In this document: piece after piece, positions 10,241 to 21,329 of the stretch | How positions within the stretch are numbered: the stretch's first letter is position 1 | How the letters are laid out: every line of letters starts with the position of its first letter | Assembly (NCBI GenBank): GCA_964058805.1 | Contig: CAXKVV010001408.1 | Coordinates: forward strand, 1 to 27,947 | Length of the DNA: 27,947 nucleotides | Direction: 5' to 3' | DNA from: Schoenoplectus triqueter | Lineage: Eukaryota > Streptophyta > Magnoliopsida > Poales > Cyperaceae | Notes under the pieces: generated by a model | What the model saw: only the letters and a program-made list of their open reading frames with translations | Databases searched by the model: none | Told to the model about the DNA's origin: nothing | Translations under genes and position numbers: made by a program

Positions 10241-10597
10241 CGGAATTCGGTTATAACAAGTCTACATCATCAAAATTAGTAATCATCAATTGTTGATTGC
10301 GTTGAGTTACTAAAACATAGCGTTTATACAACTGTGAACTTTCTGTCTCTTGCACCAAATAAATAAACAACCGTCGACTAAATAAAGAACAAACACAACA
10401 ACTTTAAAAATAAGTCTCACGATGGAGAATACACTCAACAATCACTCTAATCTAAGCTATTAAATGTATAATGAAGTAATTTTAAAATTAGAATAAAATA
10501 TTTTAAGATTTTTAAGATTTAGAAATGAAGGCTAGTGTTTTCTCATAATTTTAGCTTTCAAAATCATAGAAAGGGAAAGAGAGAAATAGGCAGTTAG

Positions 10598-10616
10598 CTA
10601 TCTTTTATAGCCGAAT
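10598..10616 (-). promoter_or_regulatory. TATA-box-like core promoter on the minus strand
   Basis: The minus strand reads CGGCTATAAAAGATAGC, a strong TATA box, followed by a pyrimidine-rich stretch (TTTCTCTCTTTCCCTTTC) where a start site would lie. No coding region follows toward 10240. The surrounding 10240-10660 plus 11105-11240 may be one older element, perhaps an LTR, that the family B MITE at 10661 split. That reading is inference. Confidence 0.3.
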
Positions 10617-10660
10617 TGAAAAGCTAAAATAAATTTGAACTATTAGTTCATAACTATAAC

Positions 10661-11104
10661 TAAGGGTAACAATTATTGACTCGACCCGACGGGTTAATCC
10701 GATCCAATCTGAACTCGACCTGACCCAACATGATCTGAAGATAAATGGATCAGATATGAGTTTAATTTTTTTGATCCGAATCGGGTTGGGTCGGATTCTG
10801 GTCAACCCGATCCTACCCGATTAATTATATTTTTTAAATTAATTTTATGATTCAGTACTAATTAGAGTTTAAATATACACTAGTTATATATTAATTAAGA
10901 TTAATTATAAATTAATTATTATTTTATTACTTAAAATTATATAAAAAATAAATAAATATTTAATTATTTTACACGGGTCGGGTTGCGTATGGGTCAAGAT
11001 TTTTTGACATGAATTTAATCGGGTCGGGTTCGGATCAGGTCAAGAAAAATAATAAAATAAGATCCAATCAGAACCTGTCCCGACCCGACCCAATGACACC
11101 CCTA
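10661..11104 (-). mobile_element. hAT-like GGGTC-rich MITE, family B copy 2 (inverted)
   Basis: Ends TAAGGGTAACAATTATTGAC and ATGACACCCCTA, with the AT-rich core in reverse orientation relative to the other three copies. Flanked by an 8-bp near-duplication, ACTATAAC (10653-10660) and ACTACAAT (11105-11112), 6 of 8 identical with both differences transitions. An 8-bp duplication is the hAT signature. Non-coding. Confidence 0.85.
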
Positions 11105-11319
11105 ACTACAATGGTTGCAACGAATTGTTGTTATAGACTAGTTACACTATGATGACTTTTGAACAAGTTTTAAATATATTTTAATTTATTTTATTAGAAC
11201 GGTTAAGATATAAACTCTCATTTTTATTACTTTAATCTCAATAGTACCATCACTAAATTTTCTTCAAGGTTCTTAAAATCTTGTCCAAATTGATTATTTT
11301 GCTCTTTTGACTTGATATC

Positions 11320-11660
11320 CTGCATTTTCTATTTTCAAGAGAGATTACTTGGCTCAATTGGCGCCATGCCTCCCCCGACAGATTACGAAGTGAAAAAGAA
11401 GCCCATCGAAGGGTGCAACATCTACGACCTAGCCTGGGAGGGATGGATAAGCTCAAGCCCTTTCTTTCTTTCTAGCGATTGCCGTAGCGCATGCAGGCAC
11501 TAATCAAAGCAACAAGGTGAACGAACTTCAAATCTAGACTACCAGACGCACGCCAATTCAAATCAATATGTATTGTTGCCTAAGGCTAGGTGTGTCTTTC
11601 ATTGGTAAAAGTGGTTTCAAGATGGGACGCTACTCTAAGAGCATTCCTACACAAGGGATG
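11320..11660. other. GC-richer island, unrecognised
   Basis: Base composition rises to near 50% GC around 11345-11480 amid AT-rich DNA. A plus-strand frame of 63 codons (with PPPTDYEVKKKPIEG) and a minus-strand frame of 67 codons overlap, and I recognise neither. It could be a worn exon or an inserted fragment. Confidence 0.25.
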
Positions 11661-12280
11661 CTCCTTTGTTTTGCAAATTAGTTAAATAAGAAATAAATTT
11701 GTTTACAACAACATATTCATATATTTTCTCTCTTCATTTAAAATATTTTTAATTGGTATAATATTCTTAAGATAAAATTTAACTTTAAAATGATCCAACT
11801 TTTTAGTATTATTCTTTATAGATTATCATGTGTAAATAAAAATAATATATAAATCTTTAGCATTTATTTTATTAGTTTGTATTTTGTATTGCTCGCCTTA
11901 TTTTGTTGTTGTCGTGTAAATCAATGTACAATATTTGTTTTTGTGGTTCAGTTGATGTATTTTTTTTTTTTTGCTGGGAGATGCTTAAACGAGACCAATT
12001 ACTCTTCACTTTTTTTAGTTCTTGCCATACCGTTCTTTTCCATTTGCTTCTGCGCATTTCGGGTTAATGCGACGACGACAGCCATATTACATGATGAATA
12101 AATGTTTTCAGATAACATCCTTAATTTGATATCGGCACACTATACATCCAAACAATACGAAGGGCTTAGGCGATATTATAATCCAAAAACAACGTGTATT
12201 TTATAAAACCAAATTATTAATATATGAAAATGTTAATACTTTTCTAAAAAGGTAAGATATAAATGTTGTAAAATTTTATT
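11661..12280. other. AT-rich intergenic DNA
   Basis: No gene seen. The opposing frames of 61 and 74 codons near 11872-12101 are low-complexity and mutually overlapping. Confidence 0.45.
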
Positions 12281-12401
12281 TAGGGGTGTATAATGGACAG
12301 ACTAATATTTTTTAATTAAAAATTGAACTTAACCTAGTTGTATAGGGCTGAAAAAATTCCACACATAATCCAACCATATATATATATATAGAGAGAGAGA
12401 G

Positions 12402-12791
12402 AGTGAGGCTATGATATTTCGGGAAGCATAAAATCTTTGGTGCTTCACATCCGTATCTCAAATTTAAAAGTTAAAAAACCGTTGAACATGATTATTTATA
12501 TTGAAATATCTTTGAGGATCAAATTATATATATATATATATATTAAAAATGCTATTTTTAGATAGGTGAAAAATCACTAGTATTGGATAGTGCAAAAATC
12601 GTTAGATCAGCAAATTTTGTACCAATCTAAAAAATGACAATTTTTTTAAAAAAAAAATATATAATTTAATCTCCAAAGATATTTCAATATGAAGATAATA
12701 TTCAATGGTTTGGATCATCTATTTTAACTTCTAAATTTGAAATACAAACGCAAAGTACAAAAAAATTTGTGATTCGCGAATCATCATAGCC

Positions 12792-12796
<5 letters not shown>
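12402..12796. mobile_element. Foldback MITE, ends AGTGAGGCTATGAT
   Basis: Perfect 14-bp terminal inverted repeats, AGTGAGGCTATGAT and ATCATAGCCTCACT. Arms of about 130 bp are inverted copies; for example ATATTGAAATATCTTTG on the left and CAAAGATATTTCAATAT on the right are exact complements. It sits between (TA)n and (GA)n runs on the left and a long (TA)n on the right, so the target was an AT microsatellite and the duplication is unreadable. Non-coding. Confidence 0.85.

Positions 12797-12836
<40 letters not shown>
12797..12836. repeat. (TA)n microsatellite
   Basis: About 20 TA units directly right of the foldback MITE. (TA)n is also present at 12377-12390, before a (GA)n run, and within the MITE at 12526-12542. 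Confidence 0.95.
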
Positions 12837-12838
<2 letters not shown>

Positions 12839-12960
12839 CCCAATCTAATATAACATATTAGTCAAAATGAATGGATACCATCTCAACCCGTTTAAAACGA
12901 ATGGAATTAGATGGGTTGGACGGGCGAGTTAACAATTTTTTGTACAACCCAACTTTAATT

Positions 12961-13712
12961 TATTGATAATTTATAATTATACAGTACATATATTTATAAT
13001 TTATTTATTTCACTAAAATTAAGTTCTCCTTGCGAATACGCTGTCTAAACAAACAGTAAAACTGATTTCTTTGTTTTGTATAAAATCAAGAAATTGAAAA
13101 ATAAGTTACTTCAGAGAACATTTAAACCTCTCTTACAAAGAAATTATAAATGATGATATGATAGTTGTTTTTTCAATTGTAGAGATGTGAAGAAACAATT
13201 TAGCAACCTTCGTAGATCTGAGTTAATTCTTCAGAGAGTTAAATTTTAAATTTTTTCAAATATGTCACATCATCATTTTTTTTACCATTATTTTTGTTCA
13301 AATCTTTGTATCTTTTTGAATTCAAGGGTTCATATAAAATAATTTCTCTTTCCTTATTTAAAATAATATGTGTAATATATTTAAGGTGAAACTTAACTTT
13401 TAAAATGATCTAACTTTTTATATGATCATTTATAAATTATTATATATTTAGTTATATTATTTATTATTATAATAATAATTATTATAATTATCATTATTAC
13501 TTAGCATTTTAAAATATTATGTCTGAATTTTCTTTAATGTGAAATTTTACTAAATATATTTAAAATTTTATATTATTAATTATTTATCTGAGGACTATAT
13601 TGTTGGGGTAAAACTCAAGTTACATCTCTAGTACCTTTTAAAAGTGACATCTCTTCATGTAAAATGGAAAGTGCCTATTAATTTAGCATTAAATATTTCA
13701 TCAATGTTTCTA
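12961..13712. other. AT-rich intergenic DNA
   Basis: No gene, RNA gene or well-formed repeat seen. Confidence 0.5.
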
Positions 13713-13929
13713 AGCACTCGGGTAGGTTCGCAGCCCTTCGAACTACAAAATTGGTTCGAAGGGTTCTCGGATCGTTACTTTTACATCGAGATTCGTAATG
13801 ATCATTGAAAGTGCGAATCTCGGATCTCGAGGTCTATTAAAAGTATGAATCCCGATGCAAAATCAACGACCCGAAAACCCTTCAAACTAATTTTTTAGTT
13901 CGAAGGGCTGTGCACCTACCCCGAACGCT
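13713..13929. repeat. 217-bp GC-richer long hairpin (MITE-like or small-RNA-type foldback)
   Basis: The left arm runs from AGCACTCGGGTAGG through CAGCCCTTCGAACTA to TTCGAAGGGTT. The right arm has the complements AACCCTTCAAACTAA and TAGTTCGAAGGGCTG, ending CCTACCCCGAACGCT. The arms are about 80 bp with few mismatches. The centre holds a smaller inverted pair, CGAGATTCG and CGAATCTCG. Much more GC-rich than its surroundings. No target duplication is certain. Either a small MITE or a locus able to make a hairpin RNA. Confidence 0.75.
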
Positions 13930-15700
13930 GAAGGTATATTTTTGTTCTGAGATCTTTTAATATTACATTCTTTTCTTCAACACATTAAAACTTGCACTAA
14001 ATCCTGTCCATACAAATATATCTTTTATTAAATAAAAAAAGAGATTATAAGATTTAGGGAAAAGGAAAAAAGATCAGAAATTGAAATATAAGCATAGATT
14101 TAAAAAAATAAAACAAAAAAGCTTATGTATACAGGAGAAACAAAAAAGGAATTTGCTGAAGCGAAGAGGGAGAAGATTACTAGGAGAAATAAAATTTATG
14201 ATTATTTTCCTCTCTTCTGATAGTAGTTCATCTCTTTAATCTATCAGTGTTGTTTCAACTATACCTTCTGTCATCGGCTGAATCCACACGGTGAATATGC
14301 TAGAACCATTAGTTCGGTCACATTTACCGCCATAAAATCTAAAATCGGAGAATCAGCCTTTGATTTAGTGGTAAAAGATAAATACTATATACATAGGAGA
14401 TCAAAATTTTGAAATTCATATAACTTTTTTATAAATATTTATAAAATTTAAAAACACGACTTTCGTCTTTCTTATCTAAAAAAAAATATAGAACCCTTTA
14501 ATCCATTAGTTTGTTAGAGACCAAACAACCCTATGGTCCCAAAAAGTATGAAAAGAGAGAAATATAAAAATCATCATAGAAAGGAAGTGACGGTTGACAA
14601 GTAAGGTATCAACGGAAACACGTTTGACCATTTTGCCGTTTCGTTTTATAATAAACGGAACAGAACGATCAATTTTTTTATTTCATTTTAGTAACGAAAT
14701 AATTAATACAATTTTTTTACTTGATAAATACTGGTACCGTTTAAATGAGCTCTTATTTAAACTTGAAGAAGAGAGGTGATGAAATTTAGTCACGTAAGTA
14801 CGTGACCAAGTAAATAAAATAATAAATCGTGTTTTATGTTTGTTGGTTAAATATTATTAGAGCTTGATTCTACGGTTTGTAATATATTTGTTTCCTCATA
14901 TGGTCCCATATCTTGAGAGAGAGAGAGAGAGCACCAAAAATTAAGAAAAGAAAAGTAGTTTGTAATTATATGTCAAAAATAAAAAATAATAAATGACACA
15001 CTTTTAACATTAAAAACATTAAAATAGGAATGCAATTAGGATCTTTTTAGTCCTAATTGCACATCCCGAATACAGAACATACTGCAAATAATTAAATTAG
15101 AATGTGTACATAATAACTACTAGGAACCCTAAGAGCTATATAAATTAAAATTTGCATGTCCATTATTTTAGCTATGTTTACTTTAATTCTCCCTTAGATT
15201 CTGTTTCCTCAAGCGAACATTAATTATTGCATATTAAATAAATTAACTTTGGACAACTACATAAACACCGATCAGATCAACTTCACTATTTGTCGTTTTA
15301 GGAAGGAACATTTTATTCTTAAAAATTATGTCAATCATCCAATAAGGATCAAATCATCAAACTGATGACAAGGAAAAATGGAAATGCAAAAGCCTGCTGG
15401 AGATCATAGGCACAGGGTCTTCGATCGGACGGTCGTAACATTGTTAAACTTTTCTGCGATTTAGAGCGGCCTCCAAACTTTAATAATTTCTTCTAGTTAT
15501 TAAAAATATTAAATCTATTTGCTGTCAAACAATTTCTCTCTCTTTTTGTATCTCAATTATCTATGAATATGATGATTACAAAAGGACCTAGTTCTGGCAG
15601 GTGGCAACTAGCACACATGATATTCTCTCATAATTTTCAACATGCATGATACTACTGTGGATTGAAGAATTTCAGTTTAGAATAACAAACATGGCCTTGT
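13930..15700. other. AT-rich intergenic DNA with minor repeats
   Basis: No gene seen. Contains (GA)n at 14915-14931 and a SINE-A-box-like TTTGATTTAGTGG at about 14360. A 61-codon frame at 14594-14779 has no recognisable family. Confidence 0.5.
15031..15061. repeat. Perfect 11-bp-stem hairpin
   Basis: TGCAATTAGGA and TCCTAATTGCA are exact complements around a 9-base T-rich loop. No flanking context makes it a terminator or a known RNA. Confidence 0.7.
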
Positions 15701-16116
15701 TACGGGTGTCAATGGATGGGTCCTGTCGGGATTGAGTTGGATCAGGTTATATTATTTAATTATTTTTTTGATTCGATTTAAATTCGATCCGATTATATTT
15801 AGATCAAAAAATCTTGATCCATACTCGACCCGACCGGGTTATGGGTTTACCCGATCTGACTCGTGTAAAATAATTAAATATTAATTAATTTATAGTTAAT
15901 CTTAATTAGTATATAATTAATATAAATTTAAGTTTTAATTAGTACTAAATCATAAAATTACTTTACAAAATATAATTAATCAGGTCAGGTTGACTCGAAC
16001 CCGACCCGACCTGATTCGGATAAAAAAAATTAGATTCATACCTGACCCATTTATCTTTATGTCATATCGGATCGGGACAGATTCAGACCAGATCAGATTA
16101 ATAATTGACACCCCTA
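15701..16116 (+). mobile_element. hAT-like GGGTC-rich MITE, family B copy 3
   Basis: Starts TACGGGTGTCAATGG and ends AATTGACACCCCTA. The flanks GGCCTTGT (15693-15700) and AGCCTTGT (16117-16124) are an 8-bp target duplication with one transition, the best evidence here that family B is hAT-mobilised. GATC/GACC-rich subterminal regions and the shared AT core (TTATAGTTAATCTTAATTAG) as in the copies at 7455 and 20824. Confidence 0.9.
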
Positions 16117-16124
16117 AGCCTTGT

Positions 16125-17130
16125 TATTAGAAGGTGAATGTCAGTAGTACTTAGGATATGATAACAATAACGTCACAAAAGATTGAAGGTTCAAAATTCA
16201 GATGTAATTTTTTATGAACATTTTAAAAATTAAATAGTTTAAACTCTCATCTTTAATAAAAAAACAATAATGCAATGTGAGTTTCTTCTTCATTAGAATA
16301 ATGATATGCGATTATGACTTAAATTATGCTCATTTTATTTGATTATCTCATTTTGATAAATATTTTATTTTTACAACACATTTCTTTGATTTAAAGACGT
16401 AAAAGTATATATTAATAAAGAAAGTTAGTTTTTCAAGTTTTTTTAGCTATTTCATATTTTTATTTTGTTTCTTTCTTCATTTATCTTAATCAAAATTCTC
16501 ATGTCATTTTTTTCTTCATTTAAAGAAATAATATAATTCTCTAAGATACAATTTAAATACTATAACAATACAACTCTTTATGTTCTTGTTAATGAATTGT
16601 TATTTAGCTTATTATGATATTTATTATTAAACATATTTTTAGTATTTTGAAAAGATATATTTATGTTCAAAAAATTTATAATAAAATTATGTATAAAAAA
16701 ATTCATTTTCAATATATAATTATTTGTATATGTTATATATTTTTTGAGAAAAAAACAACCCTAATTTATATAATAATCCTTATTACCGCTCTCGAACCAA
16801 TCATGATTCTTTTTACTTATCGTACGTAGGGTGTAATGCTACATTCTATGTTGAACAGTTGAAGCAAAAAAAAAATTGAACTAATTTTCATTACGAAAGA
16901 TTGCCGATTCCAAATAAAAATACAAAAATAAATTGTCTGACAGCCGCTGTCAAGGTCTTTCAAAATTAAAAAGTTAAAAAAAATAAAGAAATTAAAAAAT
17001 ATGCTTAAACAAATGGGCAGAATGCATTCGTGCAGTAAGTACTGTAGTAGCATATATGGGGTACACCAGGACTCAACTCAGGACTATTGTTTTCTATTTT
17101 TGACAAAAATAATCATGACTAATTTTAATC
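16125..17130. other. AT-rich intergenic DNA
   Basis: No gene. GAAGGTTCAAAATTC near 16186 is B-box-like and could be part of a worn SINE. Frames of 71 and 78 codons at 16614-17053 are AT-rich noise. Confidence 0.5.
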
Positions 17131-17141
17131 GACAACAACCT

Positions 17142-17152
17142 CACGTGACGTC
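17142..17152. promoter_or_regulatory. G-box overlapping a GACGTC palindrome
   Basis: CACGTGACGTC joins a CACGTG G-box and a GACGTC core, the type of ACGT element bound by plant bZIP factors. A TATA-like run (ATATATATATAC) lies 135 bp on, but no coding sequence follows, so a target gene is not evident. Confidence 0.35.
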
Positions 17153-17318
17153 TTGTCTCTTCCCGGAGGGAAGAAAGAGGTGAAAATCTTTGTATACAAT
17201 ATACATGCACACAAAGGAACAGAGAGGAGAATCGCAGTGGGAAATTCCCCTTCTGCTGTCCCTACTTTCCCAAATGGGAAGGAGCAATATATATATATAC
17301 AAAGAAACAGTCGATTGT

Positions 17319-17334
17319 GGGGGGGGGGGGGGGG
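17319..17334. repeat. Poly(G) run of 16
   Basis: Sixteen uninterrupted G in AT-rich DNA. The length in the assembly may be inexact. The small overlapping frames across it (glycine or proline runs) are not genes. Confidence 0.9.
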
Positions 17335-17389
17335 TCATGCAACGCCGCATAAATATCTCTCTCAATTTTAACTTCCTTTTTATTTAGAG

Positions 17390-20300
17390 CCGTAGACAAA
17401 AGATATTATAATTATAAGTTTTAAAATAAAAAATTAAGAAATCCTCTTACAGACAATCTTCCTATTTGATCACATTTAACACTAACATTGCATATGATGA
17501 TAAAAAAAATAAAACAAATGAGGTCTAAATTCAAACCCATTGTGATCTTTGTTTCTCTTTGACAATCAACTTCTTCAATGATCAAATGTACCCTCTTACT
17601 TTGTGGTATTTGATAAAATAAAACAAAATCAATAAAGAATTTTTCTTAATTAAATTCATTGTATTAAATGAAATCCGCAAAGTAAATTTGAATAGTATTA
17701 GCGTATAAAATTGAAATAGTTCTTGGAGTTATGTAATTATTTAATGGTGATAGGGAATATGAAAGTGCGAGTCTATATATAGAAAGGATTTTCGAGCGGT
17801 ACTGTAGAGGTGGCTAAAATTTTTTAACATTAATTTTATGAGTTTATTTTTTAATATTGAAGATATGTGTACTATAAATCAACCTAAACAGAATTACCCT
17901 TCTTAAACTGTGTTTATCTCACTGTTCTAACATTTGTCAGGTAAGATGTTTTAAATTGTGTTGGCATGATCACATATATAATCATATATTCCTTAACACT
18001 AGTTTAAAAACAATATTACTCTAATTTACTAAATGTAAAAATTATAGGACAAACTTATTATGTTTTCATGTTTTTTTTTACTATTTTTTAAAGAATCATT
18101 TACTTTGTTAGTTTTCTTTTTTTTTTCTTTCCAAAAATATGCATCCACATAATTTATCTGCATATTAGATCCATTTATTTGCATATCACTCATGTTTTAT
18201 GTAAATACTAAGAAAATTATGTTTTAAAGCATTGGTTGGGTACAGGTACAAGTGTAATTTGGAGAGAAATACTTTTTCTCCTTGTACAGTATATATGGCA
18301 GACAGAATCACAGAACAGTTGAGTTCCCACTAGCATGCAAGTATTCAACTTCCATGTATGGAAGCACCTTACCAAAGAAGAAGGGGTGTTAGTAGCCCAA
18401 ATGTATACCCAAACGGGATGGTGACGATGGCCAGTGGTCATGACATATGGGCCCACTTGTCTCACAGTGGGAACTTGTTTTATTTATTTTTTAGGGTAGT
18501 GGGAACTTCTTTATAGGCCATTTCAGGTTCCCTACCAACTACCAAGGTATGTAATGGATCTCTTTAATCATTCCTGCTTGCATCTCCATCTCTGTCCTTG
18601 GATCCCTGTTCCTCTGTTTCTTATTTCTTGTTTCTTTCCATAGAGATGTTAGATCATGCATATATTTAAGAGCTTTTGGTGCTAGATTTTGATGAAAATA
18701 AGTTACACTCACGTATTTATTTCTTTCATTTCTTCTGCTTCAATAGAATTTTCTTGCAAGGATTACTCATGTTAAAATGGTAACGCGCATAAACTATTTC
18801 ACAAATATTTACACCGTTAGCTGATGCAATAAAACCATATAAAAGGACAAATGAAGTGGTTTCCTCCATGATAAAATATTAACATACAAGCTTGTGTAGT
18901 AGATTCGTTCAATTTTTTCAATTCCACTTATTAGATTCGCACCCACAATAAATAATAATAATAATAATAACGGACAATTACTCCACGCATGAAGTACTAT
19001 AGAGGAGTAACACCCGAATTAATCATGGTTATAATAATTTTTCTACAATATGCCGGACTATTTTCCCATTTGTGTAAATTGCTAAGAAATGGAATTTAAG
19101 CCGAATTAATCATTATGGTCGTTAAATAAAATAAGAAATTATGGTTTATTTGAATACTTATTAATATACAATAAAAACGATTAGATTATTTTTAATTCTC
19201 TTTACCAAACGAATAATAACAGGGTAAATAATAATATGATTGAGCACAATTAGCTTAGTTATTATTCCATTGTGTGGGATTGTGCATCTTTGAAATCTAA
19301 TATATTATTGGAGCCTGGAGGTGATGAGTGAGTTTCTATCATCACGTAATTCTCAATGATGGTAATAATAATGGTAACAGCACAACCTAATGTTTTAGTA
19401 CCAACGCAGAAAATTGAGAATTTGGGATACTAAAACGAATTATAAGAACAACTTATGGAGATTTTGCTATGAGAAGTGCAACTTAGAGTAATAGGCAAAT
19501 GATAGCTTGGGACATTTCTAACAAATATCAAGTCATGATTAGTGATTGCTAATCAACGACTAAGATGGCCAACATGGCAAAATTGGCCGGCCAGAAAAGT
19601 CAATTTCATCCATAGGGTATGCCTCCTTTTCTCTGGGAAAAGGACAGAAGACTTGATTATAGCACAAGGTGTGAATAATCAAACTAACTAATCTAAATAT
19701 CTAATTATTAGGCATATAGCGAAACGCAGAATGTACTCCGCTATTAAAAATAATACGCTAATGTTTTAATTTGAACTTTTTGGGCTTTTCCGGGCCTCTA
19801 TATCTAAAAAAAAGTGAAATGAGGAGGCTTTTAAATGCTTTTATTTTCTGGCCGTTTGAAATGTACAAAATTTTGCAAATCGGCCTAACCAGATTCAAAA
19901 TATCAAAGTGGAGGCCTACAAACTATTCGAGAACACCACAAATAGAAAATATTTACTCCATCATGGAATGAGTCGGTGTTTTTAAAATGCGGCTGGATTG
20001 ATCGCATATAGCTTTTGTTCATATATGAATTCATACGGTTTATTTGTGAGTCAATGCGGTTTATATATGGATTGATCTATATGCATTCAGAAACTTTAAA
20101 AAATAAAGAATTTAATTGATTATCACTAGAATTCAAATTTAAGAGCTATGTTTAATATTTTTCCATCTTACCACTATGCTATAATCTATTTGTGTTTTAG
20201 TTGAATATTTTTTATTATATTACCTACTTAAAAATAAGAAAATTTTTAGAGGAGATAAATTACCGAAAATATTACCTAAAAGTACTATTTTTCAAAATCG

Positions 20301-20610
20301 ATGTACACTAAATCCGCCCTTCGAGTTGATCCCAAAATATTACATATGCGTTATTTTTTTTAAATTATCTGATGATATTAAACATCGAAATAAAATCTCT
20401 TTTTAAAAAAAGAATCCTTATATATTGTAGAGTTGCACATAACTACATTTTTTTCCTTTATCTCATTTCACAAGGAAATAAAATCTTTGCACTTTATATA
20501 TTTATTTACCAACCTTCACATGTATTTAATTTTTTTTGTTATGTATAATGTATTAACTAATTAATTTAGTGATGGGAATCATTGACGTTATAATTCTCAA
20601 AATATTGTGG
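17390..20610. other. Intergenic, no defensible gene
   Basis: Mostly AT-rich. 17806 begins TAGAGGTGGCTAAAA, like the end of the MITE at 23004, but no matching right end follows. 18217-18660 is a GC-richer island with a TATA-like TATATATGG (about 18288), AGTTCCCACT and AGTGGGAACT inverted words, and possible splice sites at 18545 (AAGGTATG) and 18640 (ATAG), without an open frame: it could be a non-coding transcript. (TAA)n lies at 18949-18970. The 82-codon minus frame at 18217-18465 and the 66-codon frame at 19771 are unrecognised. Confidence 0.4.
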
Positions 20611-20624
20611 TCTTCACCTTTGGC

Positions 20625-20790
20625 ACAAGGAAATAAAATTTTTATCTTATTTTTCGGAAAAAAAAAGATGGCGTTTGCCACAAGGAAATATTAGTTGTGC
20701 TTATCCTAACACAGCTAATATTTTGGCAGGATATGCATTTATGAGAAGAGATTTACTCACTTTATCTTATTTTTCAGAAAAAAAAAAGAT
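20625..20790. repeat. Local duplication and hairpin upstream of the MITE
   Basis: CTTATTTTTCGGAAAAAAAA (about 20645) recurs as CTTATTTTTCAGAAAAAAAA (about 20764), and CACAAGGAAATA occurs at about 20470, 20625 and 20679. Between them AATATTAGTTGTG and CACAGCTAATATT form a 13-bp stem with one mismatch (20686-20721). Confidence 0.6.
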
Positions 20791-20823
20791 TTACGTACTG
20801 TTGGACACTTGGTAACGTTCCTT

Positions 20824-21182
20824 TAGAGTGTTAATGAGTCGGATCGGGTCATATTATTTTATTATTATTTTTATCTGATTTGAATTCTGATCCGTGTAAA
20901 ATAATAAATTAATTATTAATTATTTTTATATAATTTTAAGTAATTGAAAATTAATTAATTTATAATTAATCTTAATTAGTATATAATTAATATATATTTA
21001 AGATTTTATTAGAACTAAATCATAAAATTATTTAAAAAAATATTATTAATCAGATCGGATCGGATCGATCTGAATCCGACTCGATCTGATTCGGATCAAA
21101 AAGTTAAACTCATATCTAATTTATTTATGTACGAATTATATTGGATCGGAACATATGGGATGGGTAAACAATTGACACTCTG
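20824..21182 (+). mobile_element. hAT-like GGGTC-rich MITE, family B copy 4, in the dioxygenase promoter
   Basis: Starts TAGAGTGTTAATGAG and ends CAATTGACACTCTG. Both ends changed from GGGG/CCCC to GAG/CTC, yet they remain complementary. The subterminal GATC/GGATC words and the AT core are shared with the copies at 7455 and 15701. It is shorter than they are, with part of the left subterminal region missing. No clean target duplication remains. Its right end is about 70 bp before a TATA box and 147 bp before the dioxygenase start codon. Confidence 0.8.
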
Positions 21183-21252
21183 GTTACCTCCGAGAAAAAA
21201 ATATATACTTTTTGCGAAACTGCCATTGTAACTTAATTCTCTTCGTTTCTTT

Positions 21253-21259
21253 TATAAAT
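21253..21259 (+). promoter_or_regulatory. TATA box of the dioxygenase gene
   Basis: TATAAAT, 70 bp before the ATG at 21330. A start site about 30 bp on leaves a short 5' UTR. Only about 70 bp separates it from the MITE end at 21182. Confidence 0.6.
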
Positions 21260-21329
21260 CTCTCATTGTAGATGCATCTCCACATAAATCTCAAACTAAC
21301 ATCAAACTTTAAAGAAGAAATCTTTGCAT

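Larger units (their letters stand above)
12281..12952. mobile_element. Probable hAT-like MITE, interrupted by a nested MITE
   Basis: Begins TAGGGGTGTATAATGG and ends near 12952 with TTGTACAACCCAA, which matches 11 of 13 positions of a TTGTACACCCCTA-type end. The flanks ATTTTATT (12273-12280) and CTTTAATT (12953-12960) agree at 6 of 8, weak evidence in AT-rich DNA. The right part has the GGGTTGG/ACGGGCG character of family B. If right, the element is about 280 bp of its own sequence split by the MITE at 12402-12796. Confidence 0.4.

Noticed and set aside
10605..10805. 66-codon minus-strand frame
   Set aside because: It covers the GACCC-rich end of the family B copy at 10661 and is not a gene.
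17141..17387. Three overlapping frames of 65-74 codons
   Set aside because: They cross the poly(G) run and overlap on both strands, with no family similarity.
17806..17830. TAGAGGTGGCTAAAA, like the end of the MITE at 23004
   Set aside because: No complementary right end was found downstream, so it is a chance match or an unplaceable fragment.
18217..18465. 82-codon minus-strand frame
   Set aside because: No recognisable family and no splice partner.
18500..18680. Possible microRNA precursor
   Set aside because: Compared by eye with common plant microRNAs I remember; no mature sequence matched and no long stem was found.
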